64,000 bases of DNA from the NCBI RefSeq assembly GCF_002154725.1, contig NZ_MTAW01000145.1:62001-126000 (forward strand), in the 5' to 3' direction. This DNA is from Nostoc sp. 106C. Lineage in GTDB: Bacteria; Cyanobacteriota; Cyanobacteriia; Cyanobacteriales; Nostocaceae. The notes under the pieces are model-generated. The model was not told the DNA's origin. It ran no database searches and saw only the letters and a list, made by a program, of their open reading frames with translations. Made by a program: the position numbers and the translations under genes. This document shows, in pieces, positions 10,337 to 20,070 of this stretch (position 1 is the stretch's first letter; each line of letters starts with the position of its first letter).

Positions 10337-10558
10337 TTAGTCTTCGTAAACTCGACACTCAACTGCTTCTGGATTGTCATCACAGTATTTTTCTAAGGAA
10401 TTTTTTGGCTTACTTTGGCGCTGATGGGAAGCTTCAGCTTGCAATTCTTCAACTGCATCCCAAGCCGCAGCACATTCAGCAGAGTTGCTACCTGAAACGT
10501 CACAGACAGCACGAGCTTGTTCAACTTCGTCTTGGATTTTTTCTTGGATGTCGCTCAT
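10337..10558 (-). CDS. CP12, Calvin-cycle regulator
   Basis: A 73-residue CP12, the small disordered protein that links glyceraldehyde-3-phosphate dehydrogenase and phosphoribulokinase into an inactive complex under oxidising (dark) conditions. All hallmarks are present: the N-terminal cysteine pair (C19 and C29), the core AAWDAVEELQAEA, and the C-terminal pair in YCDDNPEAVECRVYED that binds GAPDH. Both disulfides can therefore form, as in the canonical redox-switch type. Thioredoxin reduction releases the enzymes in light. The gene is monocistronic. It supports a photosynthetic host. Confidence 0.97.
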   Translation of the reverse strand: MSDIQEKIQDEVEQARAVCDVSGSNSAECAAAWDAVEELQAEASHQRQSKPKNSLEKYCDDNPEAVECRVYED

Positions 10559-10940
10559 AGATTTAGTCTCGTTGTGTGGTGTTAATACCAGTATAGAAAA
10601 ATCTCAAAAATGACGGTTTTTTGTTCTATCGTTCACCATTCTAACCACTTAGCTGTTAAGTTAGTGTTTTAGTCTGATGATCCATAACTAATACAATAAA
10701 CGATGGCATATATACTACATTTATATTTATCTTTTAAGATTTTGTAGGGCCAGTAGTACGAAAGTATAATCATACAATATATTTAATAAATCTAGTAGGG
10801 AATAACAACCCTAGCTTCCTGGAATGGATAGGCCACTGAAGTCAGAGAAATAAAGTTAGCATCAACTCTTATCGGATGCAATTCTACCCAGGAGCAAAAG
10901 TCAAAAGAACAGCCCAAAGAGAGAAAGAAGCCTAAAACTC
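10559..10940. other. Divergent intergenic region, no gene seen
   Basis: About 380 bases between CP12 and the FIST gene, carrying the promoters of both. AGAGAGAAAG-like purine-rich sequence directly precedes the FIST start. No repeat or RNA gene is recognised. Confidence 0.5.
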
Positions 10941-12173
10941 ATGGCAGATCAAATGCAGTGGGCAAATGCCCTGTCAACCCGTCCTTCTTTAGAAGCAGCT
11001 ATTACAGATGTAGTAGAACGGGCTGTCTCATCGTTAAACGCACCGGCAGATCTGGGGCTGGTATTCATTTCGTCTGCTTTTGCTAGCGAGTATTCGCGGC
11101 TGTTACCTTTGCTGGCTGAGAAACTTTCAGTACCTGTGTTAATTGGCTGTAGTGGTGGTGGTGTGATTGGCACCACCGCCGAGGGACAAACCCAAGAACT
11201 AGAAGCAGAAGCATCTCTAAGTTTGACTTTGGCACATTTGCCTGGGGTGGATCTTCAAGTCTTTCATGTGATTGCTGAAGAATTGCCTGACTTGGATAGC
11301 TCACCAGATGCTTGGATTGATTTGATTGGTGTACCACCATCGCCAACCCCGCAGTTCATTTTGCTGTGTGGTTCATTTTCTTCTGGAATTAACGATCTAT
11401 TACAGGGGTTAGATTTTGCTTATCCTGGCTCGGTAACGGTGGGAGGACAGGCTAGTGCTGGAGCTATGAGTGGTCGCATGGCTCTATTTTGTAACGATCG
11501 CCTGTATCGAGAAGGGACAGTAGGATTGGCTTTAACTGGCAACATTGTACTAGAAACAATCGTGGCTCAAGGATGCCGACCGATTGGTCAACCATTACAA
11601 GTAACGAAAGCCGAACGCAACATTATTTTGGAACTAGATGAGCAAGTCCCGTTAATGGTATTGCGCGAAGTGATTGCCAATCTCACCGAAAAAGAGCGGA
11701 TACTAGCACAACATTCTCTGTTTGTTGGGGTAGCAATGGATGGGTTTAAGCCTTCTTTGCAGCAAGGAGACTTCTTAATTCGGGGTATCCTTGGGGTAGA
11801 TCCCTCCGCAGGAGCGATCGCTATTGGCGATCGCGTTCGTCCCGGACAACGTCTCCAATTCCACCTCCGCGATGCCGAAGCCTCCGCAGAGGATCTAGAA
11901 TTTCTCCTACAGCAGTATCAAACCCAACGAGCTAGTGAAGGCGCTGCCGCAGCTGCTTTAATGTTTACCTGTGTGGGACGTGGGGAAGGACTATACGGCA
12001 AACCCAATTTTGATTCTGAGCTATTTAGGCGCTATATCAAAGATATTCCTGTAGGTGGTTTTTTCTGTAACGGCGAAATTGGTCCTGTTGCTGGTAGTAC
12101 TTTTTTACACGGTTACACCTCAGTATTTGGGATTTGCCGGGCATTAGATCTTGAGGATGAGAAGATAGGGTAA
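10941..12173 (+). CDS. FIST domain signal-transduction protein
   Basis: A 410-residue soluble protein with an N-terminal FIST_N domain (about 25-225; motifs VLIGCSGGGVIG and VTVGGQASAG) and a C-terminal FIST_C domain (about 230-395; GVAMDG..., FLIRGILGVDP, GAAAAALMFTCVGRG, and the final GFFCNGEIGPV...LHGYTSVFG). FIST proteins are intracellular sensors thought to bind small ligands such as amino acids, usually working with kinases or diguanylate cyclases. No output domain is fused here and no kinase is adjacent, so the partner is unknown. The ATG at 10941 follows a purine-rich site. Confidence 0.92.
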   Translation: MADQMQWANALSTRPSLEAAITDVVERAVSSLNAPADLGLVFISSAFASEYSRLLPLLAEKLSVPVLIGCSGGGVIGTTAEGQTQELEAEASLSLTLAHLPGVDLQVFHVIAEELPDLDSSPDAWIDLIGVPPSPTPQFILLCGSFSSGINDLLQGLDFAYPGSVTVGGQASAGAMSGRMALFCNDRLYREGTVGLALTGNIVLETIVAQGCRPIGQPLQVTKAERNIILELDEQVPLMVLREVIANLTEKERILAQHSLFVGVAMDGFKPSLQQGDFLIRGILGVDPSAGAIAIGDRVRPGQRLQFHLRDAEASAEDLEFLLQQYQTQRASEGAAAAALMFTCVGRGEGLYGKPNFDSELFRRYIKDIPVGGFFCNGEIGPVAGSTFLHGYTSVFGICRALDLEDEKIG

Positions 12174-12250
12174 TAGTCATTAGTTATGAGTCAAGGGTCA
12201 AGAGTCAAGAATTATTAGTTATTTCTCCCTTGTCCCCCCTGCTCCTATCA
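12174..12250. repeat. Short tandem repeats of TTAGTCATT / GGTCAAGAGTCAA type
   Basis: The gap between two convergent genes contains degenerate 7-9 base repeats (TAGTCATTAGT, AGTCAAGGGTCAAGAGTCAA), the style of short tandemly repeated repetitive sequence widespread in filamentous cyanobacteria. Similar stretches occur at 43316-43390, 46909-46940 and 61520-61556. Confidence 0.6.
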
Positions 12251-13357
12251 TCACCCCTTCTTCAGCAGAATACTGCTGTTGTTATCAATTAGAGTTGGAG
12301 TGCCACCAGTGGCGATCGCACTATATTTTTGAATGTAGCGGCGCACTTTGCGAGGAAACTCAGGAAAGTCTAATAAAGCATCTCCATCGGCAATAGTTGC
12401 CCAGAAATCGCGCAAACTAGGTGCTAGTTCTTCTGCCTGGTCAGTTGGTAAGTTTAAGGGGGGTAGAGTGAGCAACTTCATCAAGAAGGGAAAAGAGCGA
12501 TCGCCCATCCATTGTCTGGATAACTGTTGCAAATTGGGAAAATCGGGTACTGACTCTACACGATGAGATAAAATTTGCAACCATTGCCTGCCGTAGTTAT
12601 CGCGATGATACTCTAAAACTCGATAAGGGTGAGGATAACTGACTAAAGAACCAGTCGTAATATCGTATACCCCTTCCGCACAAGCAACATCCTGAACGTG
12701 CAAATGCCCCGTAAACACTAAATTAACTCCGTAGCGCTGGAGCAACTGCACTAGTTCCCCTGAATTTTCCAACATATAGCGATTCGCCATTGGATGACAC
12801 GATTGATTGGGCAGATGTTCAACAACATTGTGATGCACCATGACCAACACCAATTCATTTTTGGCTGCTGCTAGCACCTCTTCTAACCACCTTAACTGTT
12901 CGCTATCCAAACGCCCTATCTGCTGACCTTGGTCATTAAAAGAGTTGGAATTTAGTCCAATCAGCCGGACTCCAGGCATTAACTGACTACTATAGTAAAG
13001 TTGCTGTGGATTTTCATAACCAAACTTGCGGTAATAGTAAGGAAAATCGACAAAGGCAATAGATTGCTGATCTGCCATCAACACAGGAACATCATGATTG
13101 CCAGGGACAACATAGACGGGAAAAGGTAACTTTGCTAAACGTTGTTGCAACCAAGTGTGGTTATCTGGTTCACCGTGCTGGGTTAAGTCTCCTGGAATTA
13201 AAAGGAAATCTAAATCGAGTTGTGCTAAATGTTCTAATACACTTTCAAAAGCTGGGATGCTTACCTCAACCAAATGAAAACGGCTGGGGTGATTCCAGAT
13301 GGTGTGAGGAAGTGCGATGTGTAAATCACTAACTATGGCAAAACGAAAATTTAGAGC
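12251..13357 (-). CDS. Calcineurin-like metallophosphoesterase (Icc/CpdA type)
   Basis: A 368-residue protein from the ATG at 13357 (MALNFRFAIVSDLHI); an upstream start at 13408 would add 17 residues before the first conserved strand and looks less likely. The five metal-binding motifs of calcineurin-type phosphoesterases are all present: SDLHI, PGDLTQHGE, PGNHDVP, VMVHHN and TGHLH. Such enzymes hydrolyse phosphodiesters such as cyclic nucleotides or nucleotide lipids with two metal ions. The ~110 C-terminal residues are an extension beyond the minimal fold. Cytoplasmic, no signal peptide. Substrate not known. Confidence 0.88.
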   Translation of the reverse strand, partial: ALNFRFAIVSDLHIALPHTIWNHPSRFHLVEVSIPAFESVLEHLAQLDLDFLLIPGDLTQHGEPDNHTWLQQRLAKLPFPVYVVPGNHDVPVLMADQQSIAFVDFPYYYRKFGYENPQQLYYSSQLMPGVRLIGLNSNSFNDQGQQIGRLDSEQLRWLEEVLAAAKNELVLVMVHHNVVEHLPNQSCHPMANRYMLENSGELVQLLQRYGVNLVFTGHLHVQDVACAEGVYDITTGSLVSYPHPYRVLEYHRDNYGRQWLQILSHRVESVPDFPNLQQLSRQWMGDRSFPFLMKLLTLPPLNLPTDQAEELAPSLRDFWATIADGDALLDFPEFPRKVRRYIQKYSAIATGGTPTLIDNNSSILLKKG

Positions 13358-13874
13358 CATTGATTTCAGGATACTTTTAAAAGTAGGGTTAAAACAAGTC
13401 TTTTCCAAAGAGTATAACCCTTGCTTTGTAACCCTGCGTAGGATTGCTTGTGCTTAACATTCGTACATATTAAAGGTCGAGGTTCGCAATATTATATCTA
13501 TCTTAAAAATTTAGCAGCTATCCTGTTCGACATACCCTGTTTGCCTAAAGCGGTTTTATATAGTATGCAGAATCAGAAAAGACTGCATAGATATTTTTGA
13601 TAAAAATCGGCATAATCGCAAATTATAGATTGGGATATATGTTGATATATAGACTTAATAATTGAGCAAAAATTTGGTGCAAAATAATTAGTTGAGCCTT
13701 TGAATTTCCCATGAATTCATTCTGAGTTTAGGTTTCTCAATCTAGAATCAACTTTTTATTTTCCTTTGAATTATCATTTAAGTTAATATATTATTTACCC
13801 TCATCTCTCAACAAGGTGGGTGCAACCTAGTTATTTCTTGTTATTTGATATTTTTACGTCAAGGAGAGTCTATT
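13358..13874. other. Divergent intergenic region, no gene seen
   Basis: About 520 bases between the phosphoesterase and trmB. AT-rich, stops in all frames, no terminator, repeat or RNA gene recognised. The AAGGAG at 13861-13866 is the ribosome binding site of trmB. Confidence 0.5.
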
Positions 13875-14531
13875 TTGGCTGCTGTGCGAGTACGTCAACA
13901 TGTTAATCCGCTTGCCCAAAAGTATCAAACACCAGTTAATTCCCTGGATTGGGATAAATTGTATACCCAGCCTCACCAACCACTACATCTAGATATTGGT
14001 TGTGCTAAAGGACGGTTTTTGTTAAATATGGCTCAGATAGAACCCAACTGGAATTTTCTCGGTTTGGAAATTCGAGAACCCCTTGTGGTAGAAGCAAATC
14101 ATTTGTGTGCGGATTTAGGTTTAACAAACCTCCACTATTTATTTTGTAATGTAAATATATCGCTAAAAACACTTTTATCTTCTCTGCCCACAGGTACTTT
14201 ACAGCGCGTCACCATTCAATTTCCCGATCCTTGGTTTAAAACTCGCCATGCTAAACGGCGAATAGTGCAACCAGAATTAGTGTCAGACTTAGCAAATTAT
14301 CTTGCTGTTGGTGGTGTTGTATTTTTGCAATCAGATATAGAATTTTTAGCTTTAGAAATGCGCGATATCTTTGCCCAAAATCCAGCTTTTCAGAAACTTA
14401 GTGCAGAAGAGTGGCTGGCAGAAAACCCGCTACCTGTCTCTACAGAAAGGGAAATAGCTACTCAGAATAAGGGTGAACCAATTTATCGCGCTTTATTTAT
14501 CAAAAGAAAAGTACCACCTGAAAACTTGTGA
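13875..14531 (+). CDS. trmB: tRNA (guanine-N7-)-methyltransferase
   Basis: A 218-residue TrmB, which places m7G at position 46 of tRNAs using S-adenosylmethionine. The SAM-binding motif LDIGCAKGRFLLNMA and the family signature FPDPWFKTRHAKRRIV are present, followed by the acidic LQSDIEF. I chose the TTG at 13875 because AAGGAG lies eight bases upstream and because AAVRVRQHVNPL is the usual N-terminus of cyanobacterial homologues; another TTG at 13845 would add ten residues with no ribosome binding site. Stands alone. Confidence 0.95.
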   Translation: MAAVRVRQHVNPLAQKYQTPVNSLDWDKLYTQPHQPLHLDIGCAKGRFLLNMAQIEPNWNFLGLEIREPLVVEANHLCADLGLTNLHYLFCNVNISLKTLLSSLPTGTLQRVTIQFPDPWFKTRHAKRRIVQPELVSDLANYLAVGGVVFLQSDIEFLALEMRDIFAQNPAFQKLSAEEWLAENPLPVSTEREIATQNKGEPIYRALFIKRKVPPENL

Positions 14532-15257
14532 CAACGCGATCGCATATTCTCAAACTTCTCTTGAGCGAGCAATTTCGGCAAGTAATCGTTCTTATGCCAC
14601 TCAGGGGAAGAAACAATAATTGTAGATTTGGTTGAACTTAGACTTCCTTAAATGCTTCGTCTTTGGTTGTTACCACAGGCTAGCAGCTTCTCGCAGGGTG
14701 CTAAAACTCAACAATCATAAGGTTTTTGGTGTTGGGCTTCGTTTTTGATACTAGTTTGAGAATACTTGGTGTCTACCTGCGGGAAGCCACCTTGTGGGAT
14801 TCTACATGCCTTTGCGTTAAAAAATCTTGAACCACCCTTCGGGCAACATTCTATGACTCGCTGACATCAGCCGCCTACAGTATTGGTTCACTAAAATACA
14901 CAAAAAAGTAGAGATTTCATTCGTCCTGGTGTACGCAATTCATTACTGCGACGCAATAATTATGTTTATAAAAAACTTCTCACATTAAAATAGTATTACC
15001 GAAATTTATAAGAAAAAACTGATACAGACTTTTCGCAAAGTTCATTCAGATTTTTTTTCAAATAGCCTCAGAATAAACATTCCATCATTGCTAAACCTTA
15101 AATTAGGGTATCCAGAATGTAAAAAAATAGTCAGCAAGCAAATAAAGATTATCAATTCATTTTGTACGAAAATCTTAGAAGTAACTCTCATTACATTTTT
15201 AGGGCTGCTGAATATGAACTATATAATGAAGCCTTCACTTTCAGTGAAACCCTAAAA
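14532..15257. other. Intergenic region with degenerate hairpin repeats
   Basis: More than 700 bases without a supported gene. Around 14777-14860 it holds GC-richer palindromic pieces (CTGCGGGAAGCCACCTTGTG, CACCCTTCGGGCAACATT) like the repeat-rich gap at 45230-45370. From 14970 on it is AT-rich. An open frame upstream of the Rieske start (from TTG 15162) is continuous with that gene but has no ribosome binding site. Confidence 0.5.
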
Positions 15258-16346
15258 ATGAACTTTAACTCGCAGAATGTTAGCTCAAACCGTAAGCCTA
15301 AAACTTTCAATAATCCAGAGCGTTTTATCGAGGGTTGGTATTGGGCAATCCCATCTGATAATCTGCGGTTAGGTGAAGTCAAGCCTATCACTTTATTAGG
15401 CAGGGATCTAGTAATTTATCGAGGTAAAGATAGAAAAGCTGTTACTATTGATGCCTACTGTCCACATATGGGCGCTCATCTTGGTGAAGGTAAAGTTGAG
15501 GGTAATGAACTGCGCTGTTTTTTCCATCAATGGAAATTTGATCGTGAAGGATTTTGTGTTGATATTCCCTGTTTAGATGAGCCACTGCCTGTAAAGTTAA
15601 AAGCTTGGCCCACCGCAGAGAAATACGGGATAATTTGGGTTTGGACTGGGGAAATTCCACTACAACCTCTGCCCTTTGTCCCAGAGTTAGAGCAAAAAGA
15701 GTGTAATGTCGCTCTTGTTTCTCATTTTGTAACTAACTGCCATCCCAATGTAGTAATTATTAATGCTATCGATACCCAACATTTCAATACAGTTCACAGA
15801 TTGCCATTAGAAATTAGCTTTGAAAAACAAGAACTGAATCAAAATGCTATTACCTTTAACAACACTACCAGAGGTAGAGAAAGTTCTTTTTTAATCAAGC
15901 TCATACGTCGTTTCTACAAAAATGCTGTTACTTATAGTGTTTGTTATTGGTATGGCAGCACTAGCATGGTAACATTTGGCCCCGATTTTCTCCATTTGCA
16001 CATTATGTTTACCCTCCGCCTCATAGCAGAAGGAAAGACAGAAGGGCATACCCTATTAATGATGAAAAAGCGTCAGGGAATTCTTGGTTGGTTATGCAAT
16101 CGAATTGTGCTATGGCTAGCTAATATTTTAGGTCAAAGTTTTTTCAAAGGTGATGCGAAGCTTTTCGAGAAAATGCAGTTTAATTTGAAAACTCCTATCA
16201 AAGCAGATCAGCCAATCATGCAGTTTATCAACCATCTTGAAAGACAAACAGCTCTATGTTGGGGAACTTGGCAACAAACGCGCTCGCTTTATGATGGAGA
16301 AAGCAGGGAGAATCGAGATAAATGGCGAGATGCACTGAATGACTAA
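15258..16346 (+). CDS. Rieske non-heme iron oxygenase
   Basis: A 362-residue oxygenase from the ATG at 15258; an in-frame TTG at 15162 would add 32 residues that do not look like part of the fold. The Rieske [2Fe-2S] motif is CPHMGAH...CFFHQWKFD (about residues 74-100), with the C-x-H-(17)-C-x2-H layout. The catalytic domain has the mononuclear iron site in AIDTQHFNTVH, the usual D-x2-H-x4-H layout. The overall type recalls the pheophorbide a oxygenase/aromatic-ring hydroxylating group of cyanobacteria, but no C-terminal CxxC or membrane anchor is clear. Two hydrophobic patches near 'GWLCNRIVLWLANILG' could touch membrane. Substrate unknown; no reductase gene is adjacent. Confidence 0.88.
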   Translation: MNFNSQNVSSNRKPKTFNNPERFIEGWYWAIPSDNLRLGEVKPITLLGRDLVIYRGKDRKAVTIDAYCPHMGAHLGEGKVEGNELRCFFHQWKFDREGFCVDIPCLDEPLPVKLKAWPTAEKYGIIWVWTGEIPLQPLPFVPELEQKECNVALVSHFVTNCHPNVVIINAIDTQHFNTVHRLPLEISFEKQELNQNAITFNNTTRGRESSFLIKLIRRFYKNAVTYSVCYWYGSTSMVTFGPDFLHLHIMFTLRLIAEGKTEGHTLLMMKKRQGILGWLCNRIVLWLANILGQSFFKGDAKLFEKMQFNLKTPIKADQPIMQFINHLERQTALCWGTWQQTRSLYDGESRENRDKWRDALND

Positions 16347-16724
16347 GAGCAACTCTTAACAATCTTGCTATAGTAATCCGTGTAGGAGTTGTGAAATTAC
16401 TCGTTGAGCTAGGGAACAGGAATAGGGAAAAGGAAAGAAGGATCTACAAATGTAGTTTGTTTTTTCACAAATGAAATAGGACTGCTATATCCCCTAGTAC
16501 TATTTTTCAGCTACAGCAGATAAAAGCTGAAATTTAAATAAATTTATGGTGAAATTTTTGTATTTTGTTTTTAATTATTTTTTAGGCTACCATTGACATA
16601 AAAAGAAGTGGCTTTGCCACTTCGTAATTCCCAGGTAGAACCTAGAAACGAGTATAACCATTCTAAAAACTGGAAATCGTATAAATCGACACTGATTAGC
16701 TGTATCTAAATATTTCAGTGCTCA
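16347..16724. other. Convergent intergenic region with a hairpin and a dispersed repeat
   Basis: No gene seen. A perfect stem GAAGTGGC-TTT-GCCACTTC lies at 16605-16623, directly followed by a diverged copy of a Nostoc-type repeat (TTCCCAGGTAGAACCTAG, about 16627-16646). The stem lies after a run of A on the plus strand, so read from the minus strand it ends in TTTT and could act as a terminator for that direction; its place downstream of two convergent genes fits a role as transcription stop. Confidence 0.55.
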
Positions 16725-17765
16725 TCATTGCAATCCCGACTCAAGCCGATCCAGCTCATCACCAAGATGAGCCAGTTTTGTCTCTTCATTAAGTAGCTGC
16801 TGTTCTAATTGAAACTTAATTGCTGTTCCAGCCTCAATTGCTAAAGCTTGCCGCATCTGCTTTACTTTCTCAGTACGGATATTCCATTCTGCTTGTAGTG
16901 TATGTAATTTCTGCTGCGATCGCCTGCGTTGTCCAGCCGTTAAACCCAAAGGAATTGGGATAGTTGGTCTAGTTGCAACTTCACTAGGTAAAAATTTACT
17001 CCCACCAGCGTAGTAACAAAGCGGGAAATTATCACCCAAATCCAGTACTTTATTCACAAACGGATGCTGTGGCCCCGAAGCTCTTTTCGGTACTTGGTCA
17101 AATAAGTACACTAAAATATCCAGAATCCGAGCATAGCCATCCTTATTAAATGCGGCTTTTCCTTGCAAGGCTTCTAACAAGCAATCGGTAAAAGCACTAT
17201 AAGGTTGACCCGTGTAAGAATATTCATCTTCTCGTGAGGAAGCAACCACAACTCTACCGCTTCCTGTTCCCAGCACATCCAACAATTCTGGCGGTAAAGG
17301 TGATTTGACAAACACTTCCCCTGGTTCCTTCAAAGCCGGAACGCCACCAGCATGACAGCAATCTAATAAAACTACCAGCTTACGAGCTGTAATTGCTTCA
17401 ATTTTTTGAGTAAATTCTAAACCTGATATAGCAGTATTTGCACGTTGGCTGGGGTCGTAACCATACGGTACAAGGAAGTATTCATTGGTGCGCTTGATGC
17501 GTCCACCATGACCAGAGTAATAAATTATGACAGTTGCATCGGGATTTTGATGTACTTGAGTGATGATTTGGTCAAAAGCTGCGAGGATATTTTGCCGAGT
17601 TGCTGCGGTTTCGGTTAGCAGCGTCACCTGTGCGGGTGGATAAGCGGCGCGATTCGGGTCAATCAGTACATCTCTTAAGGCTGTTGCATCTTTGACTGTG
17701 ACAGCTAAATCTGCGCCTACGCCAATAAGTAATGCATAACCGTTGGAGAAAGTTGCGTTTGTCAT
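16725..17765 (-). CDS. Caspase-family (C14) protease with C-terminal effector-associated domain
   Basis: A 346-residue protein. Residues ~8-250 form a caspase/metacaspase fold with the catalytic His in YYSGHGG (H86) and Cys in DCCHAGG (C137), plus the later ASSREDEYSY segment found in active enzymes. After a Pro-rich linker (about 262-277) comes a 70-residue coiled-coil helical hairpin (278-346). This tail matches the first 67 residues of the iSTAND-like protein at 22386-23372 (IEA, FQLE, LDxLE motifs shared). Such shared domains act as homotypic adaptors that recruit effectors. The caspase is therefore inferred to be an effector of the operon just upstream, from which it is separated by 451 bp. 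No signal peptide. Confidence 0.9.
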   Translation of the reverse strand: MTNATFSNGYALLIGVGADLAVTVKDATALRDVLIDPNRAAYPPAQVTLLTETAATRQNILAAFDQIITQVHQNPDATVIIYYSGHGGRIKRTNEYFLVPYGYDPSQRANTAISGLEFTQKIEAITARKLVVLLDCCHAGGVPALKEPGEVFVKSPLPPELLDVLGTGSGRVVVASSREDEYSYTGQPYSAFTDCLLEALQGKAAFNKDGYARILDILVYLFDQVPKRASGPQHPFVNKVLDLGDNFPLCYYAGGSKFLPSEVATRPTIPIPLGLTAGQRRRSQQKLHTLQAEWNIRTEKVKQMRQALAIEAGTAIKFQLEQQLLNEETKLAHLGDELDRLESGLQ

Positions 17766-18216
17766 ACCCTGTTTGATGATGTTAAATGCGTAGCTGCTTT
17801 TTAGGCTGTCGTTAAATATCGCCTTTCATACTCTATAACAAGCTGTCATTACTACATAGCAAAGCGATCGCCTGTTTTACTCGATAAACTTGTGAGGCGG
17901 TGCGATCGCATTTTGCTAATGTGGTTATTTACAGGGATCAAGTAGAGTTATCAGGTAATTGATCAATATCTATATCTGCCGATACCGTTTTTCTTGTCGT
18001 TTGCTGGGAATTATTTGTCTAATAAATCGATTTTCACTGCTAAGGTCTGAAAGTACTCGTTTAAATTTCTGCCACTCTAAATATTGAGTATGCTGCCTTG
18101 GAAGTAAATCCACATGATGGTATTGAGCGAATCGCCACTAGATAATTTAAACCCAGCCCATCTCATACTGGTATGAAGTTTGTATCACTCTCACCATATT
18201 TAGAATTTAGATGAAT
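17766..18216. other. Gap between the caspase gene and the MoxR-vWA operon
   Basis: 451 bases. A minus-strand open stretch of about 55 codons (roughly 17970-18137) has no good start or ribosome binding site and no family I recognise, so no gene is called. Three HIP1-like GCGATCGC or near copies occur at 17863-17913. The caspase presumably has its own promoter here. Confidence 0.45.
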
Positions 18217-20070
18217 TTAAGGTGCTGAGTTGCAGGCATAAGACCTTATATCATAAGGTATAGGTTGTAAAGGGACAAGACCTACTTTACTAAGTAAACA
18301 CTGGCCCTGACGAGTAGTTAGTATCTCAGCAAATGTAGACCCGGCTTGGCGACTTTTGTCGTTAGGGTACACCACAAATATAGGGTATCTCAAAGGATAG
18401 CTTTGAAAAGTATTAACATCAAAAAAATAATTATCGTGTTGACACAGGTCATCTGCGGTATTGATTGGGCGACGTTCGCGCCGTTGAAATAACGGTTGAC
18501 TAGCTGGTTTGTTACCATCAACGATCGCTAGGGGATAGCCCGTACACTGCGCCCAAGTTTTAGCAATAATCCCAAAACCAATGATGCCAGTATTTCGTCC
18601 TTCGAGAATTTCTCTGCGTATCTGATTTTGGGTTTTTGTTGTATCCAATTTCTCTACATTGGCTGCAAATAAAGCTTTATCTTGAGGATTATTTTTTAAT
18701 ACTATTTCTTGAAATTTTTGTATAGCTTCCGGTTCCGTAGGGGCAAAGGGTTTAATCTCTAAATTAGGAAGATTAGAATTAATTTGCTGCCAATTAGTAA
18801 TTTTACCTGTATAAATTTGGCGCAATTGCTCAAGGGTAATTTGTCCTTGCAGAGCATTCGCTAGATTTGAATCTTTCTTATTAAATGCTACATATACAAG
18901 TAACCCATCATTAATAACTGGTTTTTGCTCTAATTTATCTGTTATTTTATCTACTAAACTAGTAATTGCAAAGTCTTTCTTACCAATTGCTACTTCTTCT
19001 AGCGGTTGATTAAGATTATCTACATTTATGGAAACAACTGGCTCGTAGTTGAATTCTGCTTTTACTTCTGGCTTGGGATTGATTAAGTAATTTTCTATGT
19101 TATTATTTTCAACTTGTTGTTTTAAAATGAAACTCCAGGTTCCATCTCTTTCACCTGTATAGATAAATTTACCTGAAGGCACGTTATTGACTTCAGAGAA
19201 TTTGCCTACAAGTGCAGACCAAGTTATATATGTGCTATTATTTTCTAGCCTATAACTTTGCCAAATATAATTCCAAATTCCGCTTCCTATTATCAGTAAA
19301 GAAATTATTCCTCGGAATAAAACTGAGGTAGGAAGAAATGAACTATCAGGCTTATATAAAAGCTTTGTCTGTATCTGTTCGGGTATAGGTAAACTAATGC
19401 CTGCTGCTTGTATTTCATCTCCTGCCTCCAGAACTTCACCTAACTGAGATTTTGCTGCTTCCAAGTTACCAAGGGCAAATTTTCTTATTCCACGCGCATA
19501 AATCAGTAGAGGTTGGAATTTGGTCAGTGGCTCGGCAAATGTTTCTGTCAATGATGACATTCGTAATAATTCCGCTTTATTCTTATGATCCAATTTTGAA
19601 AATGCTAAAGCTAGTTCATGAGCAACCTGAGTAGGTCGCGTATATGCTAGAGCTACCCACCTTTGAGTCTGCGCAAAATCCTGAATATCAGGATCATCAC
19701 TTTGAATCTTCTGCCTTACATACTCAAGCAAAAAATTTGATAGTTCATTTATCCTTTGTTGACCGAAGTTTTTATCCTCTTGCAAACGACTTAACAGCAA
19801 ATTGCGCAATGCTAAATCCATTTGATATAGTTCATTTCCAACTTCATCGCATAAGTTAGAAAGCAGTAAATCGGCTACAGCTACCCAAGGAATATTTAAC
19901 ACCTCGCCGTGAATATCCCGTTGGAAGTTAGCCCACAAACGATATAAAAGATCCGGTGTGAGTGCTAAAGGAAAAGCAGCGTGATAAGCCAAATACAGGT
20001 GCGCTTTGCCAAAGCGTTTTGCAAAAGATTCAATGCGTCGGTTGACAACTTCTGGTCTAATTTTGTTCAC
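18217..20070 (-). CDS. Membrane protein: helical conflict-system domain, TM, PstS-like binding domain
   Basis: A 617-residue protein in three parts. Residues ~1-235 are all-helical and soluble (RFGKAHLYLAYHAAFPLALTPDLLYRLW, ..., WVALAYTRPTQVAHELA), a domain I associate with the third component encoded next to MoxR and vWA genes in cyanobacteria. One membrane segment follows (about 248-268). Residues ~295-610 resemble a type II periplasmic binding protein of the phosphate (PstS) class, with LRQIYTGKITNWQQIN and GIIGFGIIAKTWA. The likely topology is helical domain inside and binding domain outside. The start overlaps the vWA stop by 4 bp, so it is the last gene of the four-gene operon. Role as a transmembrane sensor is inferred. 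Confidence 0.8.
   Translation of the reverse strand: MNKIRPEVVNRRIESFAKRFGKAHLYLAYHAAFPLALTPDLLYRLWANFQRDIHGEVLNIPWVAVADLLLSNLCDEVGNELYQMDLALRNLLLSRLQEDKNFGQQRINELSNFLLEYVRQKIQSDDPDIQDFAQTQRWVALAYTRPTQVAHELALAFSKLDHKNKAELLRMSSLTETFAEPLTKFQPLLIYARGIRKFALGNLEAAKSQLGEVLEAGDEIQAAGISLPIPEQIQTKLLYKPDSSFLPTSVLFRGIISLLIIGSGIWNYIWQSYRLENNSTYITWSALVGKFSEVNNVPSGKFIYTGERDGTWSFILKQQVENNNIENYLINPKPEVKAEFNYEPVVSINVDNLNQPLEEVAIGKKDFAITSLVDKITDKLEQKPVINDGLLVYVAFNKKDSNLANALQGQITLEQLRQIYTGKITNWQQINSNLPNLEIKPFAPTEPEAIQKFQEIVLKNNPQDKALFAANVEKLDTTKTQNQIRREILEGRNTGIIGFGIIAKTWAQCTGYPLAIVDGNKPASQPLFQRRERRPINTADDLCQHDNYFFDVNTFQSYPLRYPIFVVYPNDKSRQAGSTFAEILTTRQGQCLLSKVGLVPLQPIPYDIRSYACNSAP

Noticed and set aside
10294-10560. 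88-codon plus-strand frame opposite CP12
   Set aside because: Antisense shadow of CP12, which is a clear family member with conserved cysteine pairs.
14560-14640. Minus-strand fragment with a SPEWHK-like motif resembling addiction-module proteins
   Set aside because: A single short motif, no start or further similarity; not enough for a pseudogene call.
17974-18137. Minus-strand open stretch of about 55 codons between the caspase and the PstS-like gene
   Set aside because: No start codon with a ribosome binding site and no recognisable family; too short to support.
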